From NCBI GenBank assembly GCA_020847615.1, contig JADLBR010000315.1:1-48271 (forward strand): 48,271 nt of DNA. The letters run 5' to 3'. Below the pieces are notes generated by a model that was not told the origin of the DNA, did no database searches, and saw only the letters and a program-made list of their open reading frames with translations. Positions 32,863 through 42,818 of the stretch are shown piece by piece. Made by a program: the position numbers and the translations under genes. Positions within the stretch are counted from its first letter, which is position 1. Each line of letters begins with the position of its first letter. This stretch comes from Verrucomicrobiia bacterium. Lineage in GTDB: Bacteria; Verrucomicrobiota; Verrucomicrobiia; JADLBR01.

Positions 32863-34021
32863 GGTTTTTCTCGGCGAGCTTGAGCAGGGCCCCGCGGAGC
32901 CAGCCGGGGCTTCCGGTGAGGTCGCCGGCGTAGGCATCGGCCTCGTACTCGAAGCGGCGCAGGAGGGCGTTGATGATGGGCTTGATCCAGAATGTGAACG
33001 CCCCGGAAACCTGGGCCAAGAGGAATAGTCCCGCGGGCGCCCATGGCGAGTCGAACCCGAAGGCGCGATAGAAGGCCTGCCAGCCGAGAAAGTGGTTCGC
33101 CACCGCAAAGGCGGCGACGACCATGGCCGCCGACAGGGCGAGCATCATCGGCACATGCCCCCTCTTGTAGTGGCCAATCTCGTGGGCCAGCACGGCGGCC
33201 AGTTCATTCTCGGGGAGCTGATTGACAAGGGTGTCGTAGAGCACGATCCGGCGCGATTTCCCGAATCCGGTGAAATAGGCGTTGGAGTGCGTCGAGCGGC
33301 GCGAGCCGTCCATGACGAAGATGCCCCGGGCCGCGAAATTGGCCTTGGCGGCCAAGGCCACGAGCCTCTCGCGGAGGGGGCCCTCGGCAAGCGGTGTGAA
33401 TTTGTTGAACAGGGGTGCGATCCAGAGCGGGTAGATGACCATCATGAGCGCCTGGAACCCGACCACCACCCCGGCCCCCCAGATCCACCACGAGGTGCCG
33501 GTGGCCCCGATGAGCCACAGGATGGCGAGCAGGAGTGGGGTGCCCAGAAGGGCCGAAACGAGCCAGCCCTTGACGACGTCGACGCAGAACGTCTTGGGCG
33601 TGGTGGTATTGAACCCGAAGCGCGCCTCGATCCGGAACGTTTCGTACCAGGCCAGCGGGAGGCCGGCGATGCTGGTGGCCCACAGCGCGGCCAGCCAGAA
33701 GGCGACTCCCAGCGGCAGGCCCGACAACCCGGTCCCCTCGAGGGCGGCCTTGAGCCATGGCAGGAGGCCCGAGAACAGGACGACCAGCAGGAGGCCAAGA
33801 TCAAAGGCCGCGGCGATGTGGCCATATCGTGTGCGGGCGAGGGTGTATTCTGCGCTCCGGCGCCCGGCGGCCTCGTCGATGCTTCCCGCAAAGACGTCTG
33901 GCACGCGGCCCCCCCGGGCGGCGACTCGGCGCGCATTGGCCCAGGCCAGCGCCCTCTCCAAGAGGAACTCCGCCCCGCAGCAGGTTGCGAATGCCCCGAT
34001 GATCCATAGCTCTGCCGACAT
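32777..34021 (-). CDS. Ste24-like M48 membrane metallopeptidase
   Basis: A 414-residue integral membrane zinc protease resembling Ste24/CAAX prenyl protease 1. It has several transmembrane helices (near 1-20, 65-85, 100-120, 150-175 and 180-200, and two after the active site), a long conserved core TYETFRIEARFGFN-like region (AWYETFRIEARFGFNTTTPKTF), the zinc motif HEIGHYKRGH and the third ligand in RFEYEADAYA. In bacteria its substrates are usually unknown; membrane protein quality control is likely. ATG 34021 is chosen; the frame is open further upstream to 34396 without signs of coding. Its 3' end overlaps the convergent SGNH gene by 86 nt. Confidence 0.92.
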   Translation of the reverse strand: MSAELWIIGAFATCCGAEFLLERALAWANARRVAARGGRVPDVFAGSIDEAAGRRSAEYTLARTRYGHIAAAFDLGLLLVVLFSGLLPWLKAALEGTGLSGLPLGVAFWLAALWATSIAGLPLAWYETFRIEARFGFNTTTPKTFCVDVVKGWLVSALLGTPLLLAILWLIGATGTSWWIWGAGVVVGFQALMMVIYPLWIAPLFNKFTPLAEGPLRERLVALAAKANFAARGIFVMDGSRRSTHSNAYFTGFGKSRRIVLYDTLVNQLPENELAAVLAHEIGHYKRGHVPMMLALSAAMVVAAFAVANHFLGWQAFYRAFGFDSPWAPAGLFLLAQVSGAFTFWIKPIINALLRRFEYEADAYAGDLTGSPGWLRGALLKLAEKNLTNLWPHPAYSIYHYSHPPLAERLARIA

Positions 34022-34580
34022 GAATATTGTGGTGGCAGCCCGCCGTTCAGGTGTCAACCGTTGTCGGGCCTCGGGCGATGGGCGGCCGGGCGTCCGGTGG
34101 CTGCGGCGACGGGCATCTCCAAGCCCAGAGACTGCGGGAAGGAAAGCGAAAACCCGCGCTTGCGTTTGGGGCGTAACACCGCTAGATAGACCCTGTTCGA
34201 GAGAATCGGGAACGCAAGCAGCGACCCGAACGGCCCAATGCAACTCATTTCCGCCGTTTGTGTTACGAACCAGAAAGCGCCTTTTTCGACCGATTCGGGA
34301 GGGGCGCCCACGGCATGTGTGAAGGTATCGGGAAGACCGAAGGCCGCAGTTGGCGTCCGCCCTCGAGGGGGCAGGATGGCGCTGGGCTCGCCCCATGTGG
34401 GAGCGCGCGGCACGGGTGACTTCTCATCCAGCGACCATGACGTTCTGGCATTCCCCGCCACGATTCGGCTGCCCGGTTTTGGCAGTCAACCGCAGAGTGG
34501 ATATCCGGGGTCAGGGATCTCAGGAACTTGGAGTTCCGCGAAGCCCGCACGCGCTTGCGTCCCGCCATCAGGTGAGAGCA
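34022..34580. other. 559-bp gap between the Ste24-like and RRM genes
   Basis: No gene is supported. Short open frames on both strands look like chance: Pro/Arg/Gly-rich, without Shine-Dalgarno or recognised domain. The region must contain the divergent promoters, and may hold a long 5' leader for the RRM gene. I see no tRNA, riboswitch or strong hairpin in it; two CGATTCGGGA/GAATCGGGAA-like pieces (near 34203 and 34280) are the only repeated pattern. Confidence 0.4.
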
Positions 34581-35273
34581 ATGCAAGAGTACCGTCCAGG
34601 AACAGGAAATCGCCGGCGTCGCCGGCGTGGCCCGCGGCACCAGCACGGTGGCGAAGGTCATAAGAAGAAAACAAATCCCCTCCAGGCCCTTGTGGCCGGG
34701 ATCGCGAGCCTCTTCGGGAAGAAGAAGGCGCGGGGTCCGGCGCCGTCCGAGTTCGGTGGCGAGGATCGGGGCCGGGGTCGTCGGCGCGATCGTCGCGACC
34801 GCGGGGAGCGCGGGGACCGGGAGGCGCACGTGCACCGGAGCATCCGCCAGGCGGCCGAGGGGCCGGTGGGCGAGGGCGATGTGTTCAAGACCACCGCCGA
34901 ACCGGAACACGCGGAGGGCGTGGCGCAGGCACCGCCGATGGAGCAGACCGAGGTCACCACGCCGCGGCTGTACGTCGGCAACCTGAGCTACGATTCGAGC
35001 GAGAGCGACCTGTTCGACATCTTCAGCCAGTCGGGCGGCGTGCGCAACGTCGAGATCGCCATGGACAAGAAGACCCACAAATCGAAGGGCTTTGGGTTCG
35101 TGGAGATGGATTCGGTGACATCGGCAGAGGCCGCGCAGAAGAAGCTCAATGGCTATCAGCTCATGGGTCGGGAACTCCTGGTCATGGGCGCCAAGAGCCA
35201 GCGCTCGGGCGGGGATCGCGACGACCGCCGCGACGACCGCCGCGGCGGGCGCCGTGGTGATCGCCGTCGCTGA
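34581..35273 (+). CDS. RRM-domain RNA-binding protein with basic tails
   Basis: A 230-residue protein with one RRM (about 129-205): RNP2 LYVGNL, RNP1 KGFGFVEM, and the loop MDKKTHKS between. The first 125 residues are low complexity, with an RRRRRR run near the start and many Arg, Asp and Gly; the last 25 residues repeat RDDRRDDRRGG, an RGG-like tail. Single-RRM bacterial proteins of this kind are often cold-induced or RNA-chaperone-like; that role is inference. GGTGAGA lies 5 nt before ATG 34581. A strong intrinsic terminator follows 23 bp after the stop, so it is a single-gene transcript. Confidence 0.92.
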   Translation: MQEYRPGTGNRRRRRRGPRHQHGGEGHKKKTNPLQALVAGIASLFGKKKARGPAPSEFGGEDRGRGRRRDRRDRGERGDREAHVHRSIRQAAEGPVGEGDVFKTTAEPEHAEGVAQAPPMEQTEVTTPRLYVGNLSYDSSESDLFDIFSQSGGVRNVEIAMDKKTHKSKGFGFVEMDSVTSAEAAQKKLNGYQLMGRELLVMGAKSQRSGGDRDDRRDDRRGGRRGDRRR

Positions 35274-35296
35274 TCTCTGTCAGTTCATTGAACGGC

Positions 35297-35331
35297 AAGG
35301 CCCCGGGGTTTTCCCCGGGGCCTTTTGTTTT
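35297..35331 (+). terminator. Strong intrinsic terminator after the RRM gene
   Basis: A perfect 12-bp stem (35297-35308 with 35313-35324) around a TTTT loop is followed by TTGTTTT. It is the clearest rho-independent terminator in the window. Confidence 0.92.
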
Positions 35332-35365
35332 GCGGGGATGGTTTGCCCGTGGGATCCTGCCGACC

Positions 35366-35697
35366 ATGGGACGCACGATCGCGCTGATTCTCGGGCTGCT
35401 GGCCGCGACGCCGGGCGTGCGGTGCGCGGGCGGCCCGGTGGCATTCCCGGGAGCGGAGGGCTATGGCCGCTTCGCCAAAGGTGGGCGTGGCGGCGACGTG
35501 TATCGCGTCACCACGTAGGCCGACTCGGGCGAGGGTTCGTTGCGTGAGGCCATCGGGACGATGCGCGGGAGCGGCGTCACGGTCTCGATCCGGGCGATGG
35601 CTCCGATGGCAACGCGACCGATCTCAGCCCCGATGGCTACACGAACCTCGAGATGTATGTGAACGAGGCCGCGGGTGATCCGGTTCGCTGGAAATAG
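35366..35697 (+). pseudogene. Remnant of a secreted pectate lyase-like protein
   Basis: The 5' part codes for a signal peptide (MGRTIALILGLLAATPGVRC), then AFPGAEGYGRFAKGGRGGDV, the usual N-terminus of secreted pectate lyases, and then meets a TAG at 35516-35518; the same frame continues ADSGEGSLREAIG, as intact members do. From about 35596 the frame changes and gives DGSDGNATDLSPDGYTNLEM and onward to a TAG at 35695, the typical C-terminus of the same family. The middle, several hundred residues containing the catalytic beta helix, is missing. So one point stop plus a large internal, frame-shifting deletion have destroyed the gene. Confidence 0.75.
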
Positions 35698-35743
35698 TGT
35701 CACCCCTCGTGGCCGCTCCCATCCCTGTCTCGACAGGCTGGCC

Positions 35744-37024
35744 TTGTGGCGCCATGTTTGGCGCGTGCGACGCTTCCCGGGCGCGCTGTGCGCCCTGGCG
35801 ATGGCATGTCTGGCCGCCGCGCAGGGCGAGGGCGAAAGGTGGTACGTCGTCCGGGAGGGCGACACGCTCACCCGGATAGCCGTCCGCCATGGCGCCACGG
35901 TGGAGGCCCTCGCCTCGCTCAACGGGATCGACCCGCGCGGCGTCATCCGCATCGGACAGCGCCTGCGGTTGCCCGGGGAACAGGGCGCGCCGCCGTCCGC
36001 ACCTCCAGCCGCACCCGCGACGGCGCCGTTGCCGCCCGAGGTCTCGCGAGCCCCCGGGACGGAGCCCGTGCCGCAGGCCGATGGCCCGGAGAGCCACTTG
36101 GTGGAGCAGGGGGAGACGCTCTACGCCCTTGCGAGGCGGTACGGCATCTCGTTACCCGACCTCATGGAATGGAACGGCATGGGTCCCAAGGACGTCTTGC
36201 GGGTCGGCCAGCGATTGAGGGTCAGTGCCCCACGGGGTGTTTCATCCACCGCGCCCGCGGCCCCCAAGCCGGTTCCCGTTCCGCCGCCGTCGCCCCCCGA
36301 GGTTGCCCCCGCCCCCCCACCGGCCGAACCCGAACCAAAACCGATCGTTGCTGAGGAGAAGCGTCCCCCCGTCGAGCCCCAGCCCGACGCCGAGCCGAAG
36401 TCGCCGCCGCGCGGGGAGGGGGAGCCCTCGGGCGAATCGGATTCCAAGCCCGCGGCGCCGTCGGTTTCGACGAAACACACCGCCGGCTCCAAATTCAGGA
36501 TGCCTCTTTTTTCCAAGCGCAAGCCCGTCGACTCCGGCGTGTATCTGCGCGACCGGCAAGAGGCCATCGATCAACCCAAGATCAAGCGCGACCGCTGGAA
36601 GTACATCGTGATCCACCACAGCGGGACGAGCAAGGGAAGCGCCGAGGTCTTCGAGCATTATCACAGGATGGTGCGGGGCATGGAGAATGGCATGGCGTAC
36701 CACTTCGTTATCGGAAACGGGAGCTATACCGGGGACGGCGAGATCGAGGTCGGCGACCGATGGATGCGCCAAAAGGCCGGGGGCCACCTCTACAGCGAGT
36801 TTCTGAACGAGATCGCCATCGGCATCTGTTTCGTGGGCAATTTCAATGCGGAGCGCCCGACCGCCCGACAGGTCGCGGCCTGCATCGAGCTGGTGGATCA
36901 CTTGCGGAAGATCTGCCCCGGAGTCCGGCCCAAGTTCGTCCTGCACCGCGAGATCAACCCCCGCCCGACCGAGTGCCCCGGCCAACTGTTTCCCGGCGAT
37001 GCCATGCGCAAGCGACTGAAGTGA
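35744..37024 (+). CDS. LysM-containing N-acetylmuramoyl-L-alanine amidase
   Basis: A secreted 426-residue cell-wall enzyme. After a signal peptide (RRFPGALCALAMACLAAAQG) come two LysM domains (YVVREGDTLTRIAVRHG and HLVEQGETLYALARRYG), a Pro-rich linker of about 100 residues, and a C-terminal Amidase_2/PGRP domain with YIVIHHSGTS, FVLHREINPRPTECPG; the first His of HHS, the His of LHRE and the Cys of ECPG are the zinc ligands. It cleaves the bond between muramic acid and the peptide. The start is uncertain: TTG 35744 or GTG 35765 both give a signal peptide; no ATG fits. It starts 46 bp after the pectate lyase remnant and its stop abuts the cyclophilin region. Confidence 0.87.
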   Translation: MWRHVWRVRRFPGALCALAMACLAAAQGEGERWYVVREGDTLTRIAVRHGATVEALASLNGIDPRGVIRIGQRLRLPGEQGAPPSAPPAAPATAPLPPEVSRAPGTEPVPQADGPESHLVEQGETLYALARRYGISLPDLMEWNGMGPKDVLRVGQRLRVSAPRGVSSTAPAAPKPVPVPPPSPPEVAPAPPPAEPEPKPIVAEEKRPPVEPQPDAEPKSPPRGEGEPSGESDSKPAAPSVSTKHTAGSKFRMPLFSKRKPVDSGVYLRDRQEAIDQPKIKRDRWKYIVIHHSGTSKGSAEVFEHYHRMVRGMENGMAYHFVIGNGSYTGDGEIEVGDRWMRQKAGGHLYSEFLNEIAIGICFVGNFNAERPTARQVAACIELVDHLRKICPGVRPKFVLHREINPRPTECPGQLFPGDAMRKRLK

Positions 37025-37065
37025 ATCTGGTGGACAAAGGGCGCCGGGAGGCTTTCTTTACCCGC

Positions 37066-37623
37066 ATGCGACACACGATTCTTCCTTTCGCGGCTTGCGC
37101 CTTGGCGATGGCCTGCTCAAGTACAACCATGGCAGCAGATCCCGATTACAGCAATCACCCGCGCCCCGTCATACGCGTCGTGACGACCAAGGGCCCGGTC
37201 TTCATCGAGCTCTATCCGGACATTGCCCCGAAGCACGTGGAGCGCATGAAGCAATTGGCCAAGGACGGTTTCTACGTCGGGATACTCTTCCACCGGATCG
37301 TGCCCGATTTCGTGGCGCAGGTGGGCGATCCGCTGACGAAGAAAGGACTCAATACCCCGGGCGTCGGAAGCGCCGGGTCCAAGTACCCGAACCTCCCGCT
37401 GGAGGTCAGCCCCACCCAGCGCAACAGCCGCGGCGCCCTCGCCATGGCACGAAAGCCCGATCCGAATTCCGCCAACAGCCAGTTCTACTTCGTCCTGAAA
37501 GACGCCCCGCACCTCGACGGGCAGTACACGGTCTTTGGCCGCGTGCTGGGCGATGGCATGTCGGTGATCGACAAGGTCCAGGCGGGCGACGCGATCCAGG
37601 CCTTCGACGTGGTGAAGGAATAG
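37066..37623 (+). CDS. Secreted cyclophilin-type peptidyl-prolyl isomerase
   Basis: A 185-residue protein that speeds proline isomerisation during protein folding in the periplasm. Signal peptide MRHTILPFAACALAMACSS (possibly a lipoprotein, but the residue at -3 is not a classic lipobox). The domain has FIELYPDIAPKHVE, FHRIVPDFVAQVGDP with the catalytic arginine, RGALAMAR, NSANSQFYFVL and VFGRVLGDGMSVIDKV. ATG 37066 is preferred to GTG 37021, which would overlap the amidase stop as GTGA and add 15 residues before the signal. It converges on sucD with repeat copy D between them. Confidence 0.92.
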   Translation: MRHTILPFAACALAMACSSTTMAADPDYSNHPRPVIRVVTTKGPVFIELYPDIAPKHVERMKQLAKDGFYVGILFHRIVPDFVAQVGDPLTKKGLNTPGVGSAGSKYPNLPLEVSPTQRNSRGALAMARKPDPNSANSQFYFVLKDAPHLDGQYTVFGRVLGDGMSVIDKVQAGDAIQAFDVVKE

Positions 37624-37630
37624 GCCAGGC

Positions 37631-37746
37631 CCCATCCGGCAGCCGCCGGACCACCGGGGGTGAAAATGTGGCCGAAGCCGTGAGGCTTTGGCGGCCAAAC
37701 GCTTACGCGTTCGGCTACGGGGAGCGATGCGGCAATTTTCGAGCTA
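37631..37746 (-). repeat. Multi-hairpin intergenic repeat, family 1, copy D
   Basis: On the minus strand it begins at the sucD stop codon (TAGCTCGAAAATTGCC) and ends near GGATGGGGCC. It has both central hairpins with few changes and differs from the others in the GCATCGCTCCCCG segment. It fills the gap between convergent genes. Confidence 0.85.
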
Positions 37747-38625
37747 GGCTTTCTTCCCCATCGCCTGGATGAGGGTGTCGGCCATCTGGGCTGGGGTTGG
37801 GGACACGGCGATGCCTGCGGCCTCGAGGGCCTTGATCTTGGCCTGTGCGGTTCCCTTGCCCCCGGTGATGATGGCGCCGGCGTGGCCCATGCGGCGGCCG
37901 GGGGGCGCCGTGGCGCCGGCGATGAAGGCGGCGACGGGTTTGCGCACGTGGGCCTTGATGTAATCCGCGGCCTCCTCCTCGTCGGTGCCGCCAATCTCGC
38001 CGATCATGATGATGGCCTCGGTGCCGGGGTCCTCGTTGAACATGCGGATGCAGTCGATGTGGCTGAGCCCGTGGATCGGGTCCCCGCCGATGCCGATGCA
38101 AGTGGATTGGCCATGGCCTCGCTCGCTGAGCTGCCACACGGCCTCGTAGGTGAGCGTGCCGCTGCGGGAGACGACGCCGACGCCGCCGGGCTTGTGGATG
38201 TAGCCGGGCATGATGCCGATCTTGCAGACGCCGGGGGTGATGATGCCGGGACAATTGGGGCCGATGAGGGTGCTGCCGCAGCCATGCATGGCCACCTTGA
38301 CGCGCATCATGTCCAGCACGGGGATCCCCTCGGTGATGCAGACGACCAGTTCGACGCCGGCGTCGACCGCCTCCAGGATCGCGTCGGCCGCAAACTCGGG
38401 CGGCACGAAGATCATCGTGGCGTTGCAGCCGGTCTCCTTGCGGGCCTCGGCGACGGTGTCGAAGACGGGCACCTTGTCGTCGAACATCTCTCCGCCGCGG
38501 GCGGGGGTGACGCCCGCCACGACCTTGGTGCCGTAGGCCATGCAGGCCCTGGCGTGAAATGCCCCGGATTTTCCGGTGATGCCCTGCACCACCAACCTCG
38601 TGTTGCTGCCTACCAGGATAGCCAT
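37744..38625 (-). CDS. sucD: Succinyl-CoA ligase alpha subunit
   Basis: The CoA-binding and phosphohistidine-carrying subunit of the TCA-cycle enzyme that converts succinyl-CoA to succinate with nucleotide phosphorylation. It is 293 residues, full length. [14 protein letters not shown] holds the CoA site; [41 protein letters not shown] and the active-site histidine in [11 protein letters not shown] are conserved. It lies 3 bp after sucC. The stop codon is at the fixed end of repeat copy D. Confidence 0.97.
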   Translation of the reverse strand: MAILVGSNTRLVVQGITGKSGAFHARACMAYGTKVVAGVTPARGGEMFDDKVPVFDTVAEARKETGCNATMIFVPPEFAADAILEAVDAGVELVVCITEGIPVLDMMRVKVAMHGCGSTLIGPNCPGIITPGVCKIGIMPGYIHKPGGVGVVSRSGTLTYEAVWQLSERGHGQSTCIGIGGDPIHGLSHIDCIRMFNEDPGTEAIIMIGEIGGTDEEEAADYIKAHVRKPVAAFIAGATAPPGRRMGHAGAIITGGKGTAQAKIKALEAAGIAVSPTPAQMADTLIQAMGKKA

Positions 38626-38628
38626 GAT

Positions 38629-39816
<1,188 letters not shown>

Positions 39817-39882
39817 CTGAGGTGGGGCAGACGCTTGCAGAAAAAGGGGCGGGCGTCAATGGGCGGTTGCGGGCGACCCTGC

Positions 39883-39998
39883 AGATCCCATCCGGCAGCC
39901 GCCGGACCACCGGCTTGGGAACATGTGGCCGAAGCCGTGAGGCTTTGGCGGCCAGATGCTCACGCGTTCGGCTACGGGATGCGCTGCGGCTATTTTCA
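39883..39998 (-). repeat. Multi-hairpin intergenic repeat, family 1, copy E
   Basis: On the minus strand it starts in the stop codon of the PfkB kinase gene (TGAAAATAGCCGCAGCG) and ends at GATGGGATCTGC. Unlike the other full copies it lies between two genes in the same direction (kinase then sucC), so it sits between a 3' end and a downstream promoter. Both central hairpins are present. Confidence 0.87.
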
Positions 39999-41012
39999 AT
40001 CCAGCAGCGCCGCGATCTCGTCGGGCGATGCCGTTCCCGTCGTTCCGAGCTTGTGGACGACGACGGAGGCGGCGGCCATGGCGATTTCGAGGGCCTCGGT
40101 GATCTTGGCCCCGGCGGCGAGCGCGGTGGCCAGGTTGGCCGTGACGGCGTCGCCCGCGCCGACGATGTCGATGGGGCCGCGGACGGGCAGCGCGGGCGAG
40201 TGGCAGGGCGCGGCGTCGGGCGGGGCGCCGACGATGCCGTTCTCCGCGAGCGTGACGAAGACGGGTTGGCGGTTTCGTCGGGCGAGTTCCTCCGCGGCCC
40301 GCATGGCTTCGCCGGGGCCAGGTGAGCGGGGGATTCCGGAGAGCGCGGCCAGTTCGGCGGCGTTCATCTTGAACCCCAGAGGCGGGTAATCGGCCAGGCC
40401 GCGCCGGGAGTCGGCAAGCGTGACAAGGGAGGGGCGATCCCGCAGGGCCTGCGCGGCGGCATAGCGGACCGATGGCGTGGCGACGCCAGTGTCCGGGATA
40501 TCGACCTGGTCCATCAGGATGACCGCGTCGGCGCCCGGGGCGACGCGGAGAAGGGCATGGGCGATCTCCCGTTGCAGGGAGTCTGGCGTGGGCGTCCAAT
40601 TCTTCGAATCCAGCCGCTCCAGTTCGCGGGGGGGCCGGCCGGGTTCGAGGAGCAGGGGTTTGCAATACGTGAAGGTGCGGCGCCCTGCGCTTGCGCGGAA
40701 TCCGTCGAGACAGACGCCGGGCAGCGCCGCGAGCGCTCGCCGCAGTTCGTAGCCCTCGCCGTCGTCCCCGCAGAAGCCGATCGCGTGGATCTGGCCCACG
40801 CCAAGGGCGACGAGGTTGTTGAGGACGGTGCCGGCGGCGCCGGGTTGGGGGCGCACGCGCACGACGTTGCGCACCTCGAGGCCGGTTTCGATGGATCGCT
40901 CGGCGCGGGCCGGGTCGATCTCGAGGTAACGGTCCAGGCAGAAGTCGCCGACGACGGCCATGCGGAGGCGGGCGTAGGAGGACGCGATCTCGCCGAAGCG
41001 GTCGGGGGTCAT
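39996..41012 (-). CDS. PfkB-family carbohydrate kinase, HldE kinase-domain-like
   Basis: A 338-residue ribokinase-fold sugar kinase. RMAVVGDFCLDRYLEIDP opens it as in the kinase domain of HldE/RfaE, followed by PGAAGTVLNNLVALG where the family usually has GGAxN, ILMDQVDIPDTG, and the ATP/anion-hole motif DIVGAGDAVTANLATAL with the catalytic aspartate. No cytidylyltransferase domain is attached. Heptose-7-phosphate kinase in LPS core synthesis is one possibility; other sugars are equally open. ATG 41012 gives the conserved start MTPDRFGEIASSYARLRMAV; the frame is open further upstream without coding signs. Confidence 0.83.
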   Translation of the reverse strand: MTPDRFGEIASSYARLRMAVVGDFCLDRYLEIDPARAERSIETGLEVRNVVRVRPQPGAAGTVLNNLVALGVGQIHAIGFCGDDGEGYELRRALAALPGVCLDGFRASAGRRTFTYCKPLLLEPGRPPRELERLDSKNWTPTPDSLQREIAHALLRVAPGADAVILMDQVDIPDTGVATPSVRYAAAQALRDRPSLVTLADSRRGLADYPPLGFKMNAAELAALSGIPRSPGPGEAMRAAEELARRNRQPVFVTLAENGIVGAPPDAAPCHSPALPVRGPIDIVGAGDAVTANLATALAAGAKITEALEIAMAAASVVVHKLGTTGTASPDEIAALLD

Positions 41013-41108
41013 ATCGGCGCCACCAACATATCGATTCGGGGCCGGACGCAAAGCACGGAAAGCGGCCGCGTGGTCGGCCCGGCGAGAGACGGCCCTGCGG
41101 GGCTGGCT

Positions 41109-41345
41109 CGAAGATTGCCGCATCGCATCCCGTGGCCGAACGCGTAAGCGTTTGGCCGCCACCGACTCGAAAATTCGTAGCCACGGTCGCCAGACCGTGG
41201 ACCCGCGGGCGGATCGAACGATCTCCGGCCGCCGCCGGACCAGATGGGTTGCTTGGGATCCGCAGCCACGCCCGCGGAGGGCGTGGATTTCCCATCTCTG
41301 CGCGAGATGGGCTACATCTTCACCTCTGGCGGTGCACCGCCTGCG
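41109..41345 (+). repeat. Partial family 1 repeat (copy F) followed by a row of hairpins
   Basis: 41109-41160 matches the first half of family 1 on the plus strand (GAAGATTGCCGCATCGCATC through the AACGCGTAAGCGTT hairpin), and 41229-41247 resembles its CCGCCGGACCA/GATGGG end. Between and after lie four clean hairpins: 41181-41200 (CCACGGTC stem), 41266-41286 (CCACGCCC stem), 41291-41311 (CCCATCTC stem) and the perfect palindrome 41328-41341. No gene is seen in 41013-41356. The copy is oriented opposite to both neighbours' transcription. Confidence 0.7.
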
Positions 41346-41356
41346 GGGCAAGGAGA

Positions 41357-42643
41357 CTACTCTTTGAGCTGCGCCAGCATGCCGTCGATATCGCGCAGCA
41401 CCCGCTCGGCCGCCTCGGGGGCGAATGGGCTCGTCTTCACCTCATAGCCGCCCTGTGCGTAGGCCTCCCTGAGCACGAGGTAGCCCGCGCCGCCATTGCA
41501 GTGGGTGACCACCATCGTGTGGGGGAACGGGGATCGATCCTTGATCGCGCGCCCGATCTCGTTGAAGACCTCGGCCCCAAGGCCGACGATGGCGACATCG
41601 CCCACCCGGGCGACGCTGATGGTCAATGGGACGGTTGGGGCACCGGGTGGCTTTTCGGGTTCGGTTTTCGCGGGCAGTTCCACCGTTTTGATCAGCGATG
41701 CCACGGGGCCGTCGCCCCCCAGATCGTGTGTGCGGCCGAGCGTGTGCACCACCTCTTCGCCGAGCATGGTGCCCAGCAGGACGGGTTCGGGCATCCAGTC
41801 ATTCTCGGTCTTGATCCCGGGAAGCACGCGGAACCATGGGTCGACATTGCCCGAGGCCCCGGCGAACGCGGCGGCGATCACGCCGGAACCGAGGTGCCTC
41901 TCGACGAACTGCTCCGCCAGGCCGTGCACGTCGCCGCTGACGACAAGATTCTTGGCGCCGAGCGAGGTGCTGTGCGTCGCATAGGCGAATAGGGCGGACG
42001 TCATCCTGTCTCCGGCAATCTCGCGGATCTCCAGCACCTGGACCTCGGTGTCGATGGGGATGGCGGGGTTGCGCCCGAGCCGGATCTGGGTGTTGCCGGC
42101 CTTGTCGAGATAGGGCTCGCGTCGATTGACGCCGACCGGCGATGCGCCCGAGCCAAAGCGGATTCGGGCGGGGCGGAGATTCGTGATCGCGGCCTGGCAC
42201 GCCGCGATCAGGCGTTCCCGGAGCACCTTCGTGTATTTGAGGTTGTTGGGATGCAGCTTTCCCTCCTCGAGCGTCAATGTGGGGGCGGCGTGGGTGTGGA
42301 TGGCGGTGAGCACGAGTTCGTCGGGCCTGAGGCCGCAGGCCGCGGTGATCCTCGCGCGCATGTGTTCCGCCATGTCGCCGTAGAAACCGATGATGTCCGA
42401 GGACACGAGGACAACCCGGTGGCCTCCGTGCTCGAATGCGACCGCGCGCGCGGAGAGCGGGTCGTGGACGCCCGTGGATAGGTTGGTGCGGCTGGCATAG
42501 CCAGACAGCATGCAGGGTTGCGAGGGCGTGATATCCACCCTGGCGACGCCGGCCCGCAGGCCGTCGCCCTGGCACCACGCGCAGGCCGGCACCAGAAAGA
42601 CGGAGAGTGCAACGGGCGTCCGCCAGGCGCGTCGAGCCATCAT
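41357..42643 (-). CDS. Secreted neutral ceramidase-like protein
   Basis: A 428-residue protein with a signal peptide (VALSVFLVPACAWCQ) and the N-terminal domain of neutral/alkaline ceramidases: LRAGVARVDITPSQPCMLSGY, VLVSSDIIGF, LTAIHTHAAPT with the zinc histidines, and FAYATHSTSLG, SGDVHGLAEQFVE, FAGASGNVDP. It is much shorter than true ceramidases (about 650-700 residues) and lacks their C-terminal beta domain, so ceramide may not be its substrate; many PVC bacteria carry such short forms. ATG 42643 and 42640 are adjacent options. The stop is followed by the hairpin row. Confidence 0.85.
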   Translation of the reverse strand: MMARRAWRTPVALSVFLVPACAWCQGDGLRAGVARVDITPSQPCMLSGYASRTNLSTGVHDPLSARAVAFEHGGHRVVLVSSDIIGFYGDMAEHMRARITAACGLRPDELVLTAIHTHAAPTLTLEEGKLHPNNLKYTKVLRERLIAACQAAITNLRPARIRFGSGASPVGVNRREPYLDKAGNTQIRLGRNPAIPIDTEVQVLEIREIAGDRMTSALFAYATHSTSLGAKNLVVSGDVHGLAEQFVERHLGSGVIAAAFAGASGNVDPWFRVLPGIKTENDWMPEPVLLGTMLGEEVVHTLGRTHDLGGDGPVASLIKTVELPAKTEPEKPPGAPTVPLTISVARVGDVAIVGLGAEVFNEIGRAIKDRSPFPHTMVVTHCNGGAGYLVLREAYAQGGYEVKTSPFAPEAAERVLRDIDGMLAQLKE

Positions 42644-42818
42644 GGCGAGAGGATATCGTGCGATCCTGGCGGCGCAAGGTGGATCGGGGTTCCCATGTCC
42701 CCGAGAGCGCCAGCCCCGCCTGGCGCGGCGGGGTGCGCCGCGGCGACCGGTCGGATCGCGGCGGTGTCCTTCGCGTGCGCCTCGCGCGTGAACCCTCGAC
42801 GGGAGGAGGGTTCCGGCT

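Noticed and set aside
34054..34461. 135-codon minus-strand open frame in the gap before the RRM gene
   Set aside because: No Shine-Dalgarno, no domain, and overlapping open frames on both strands of equal quality.
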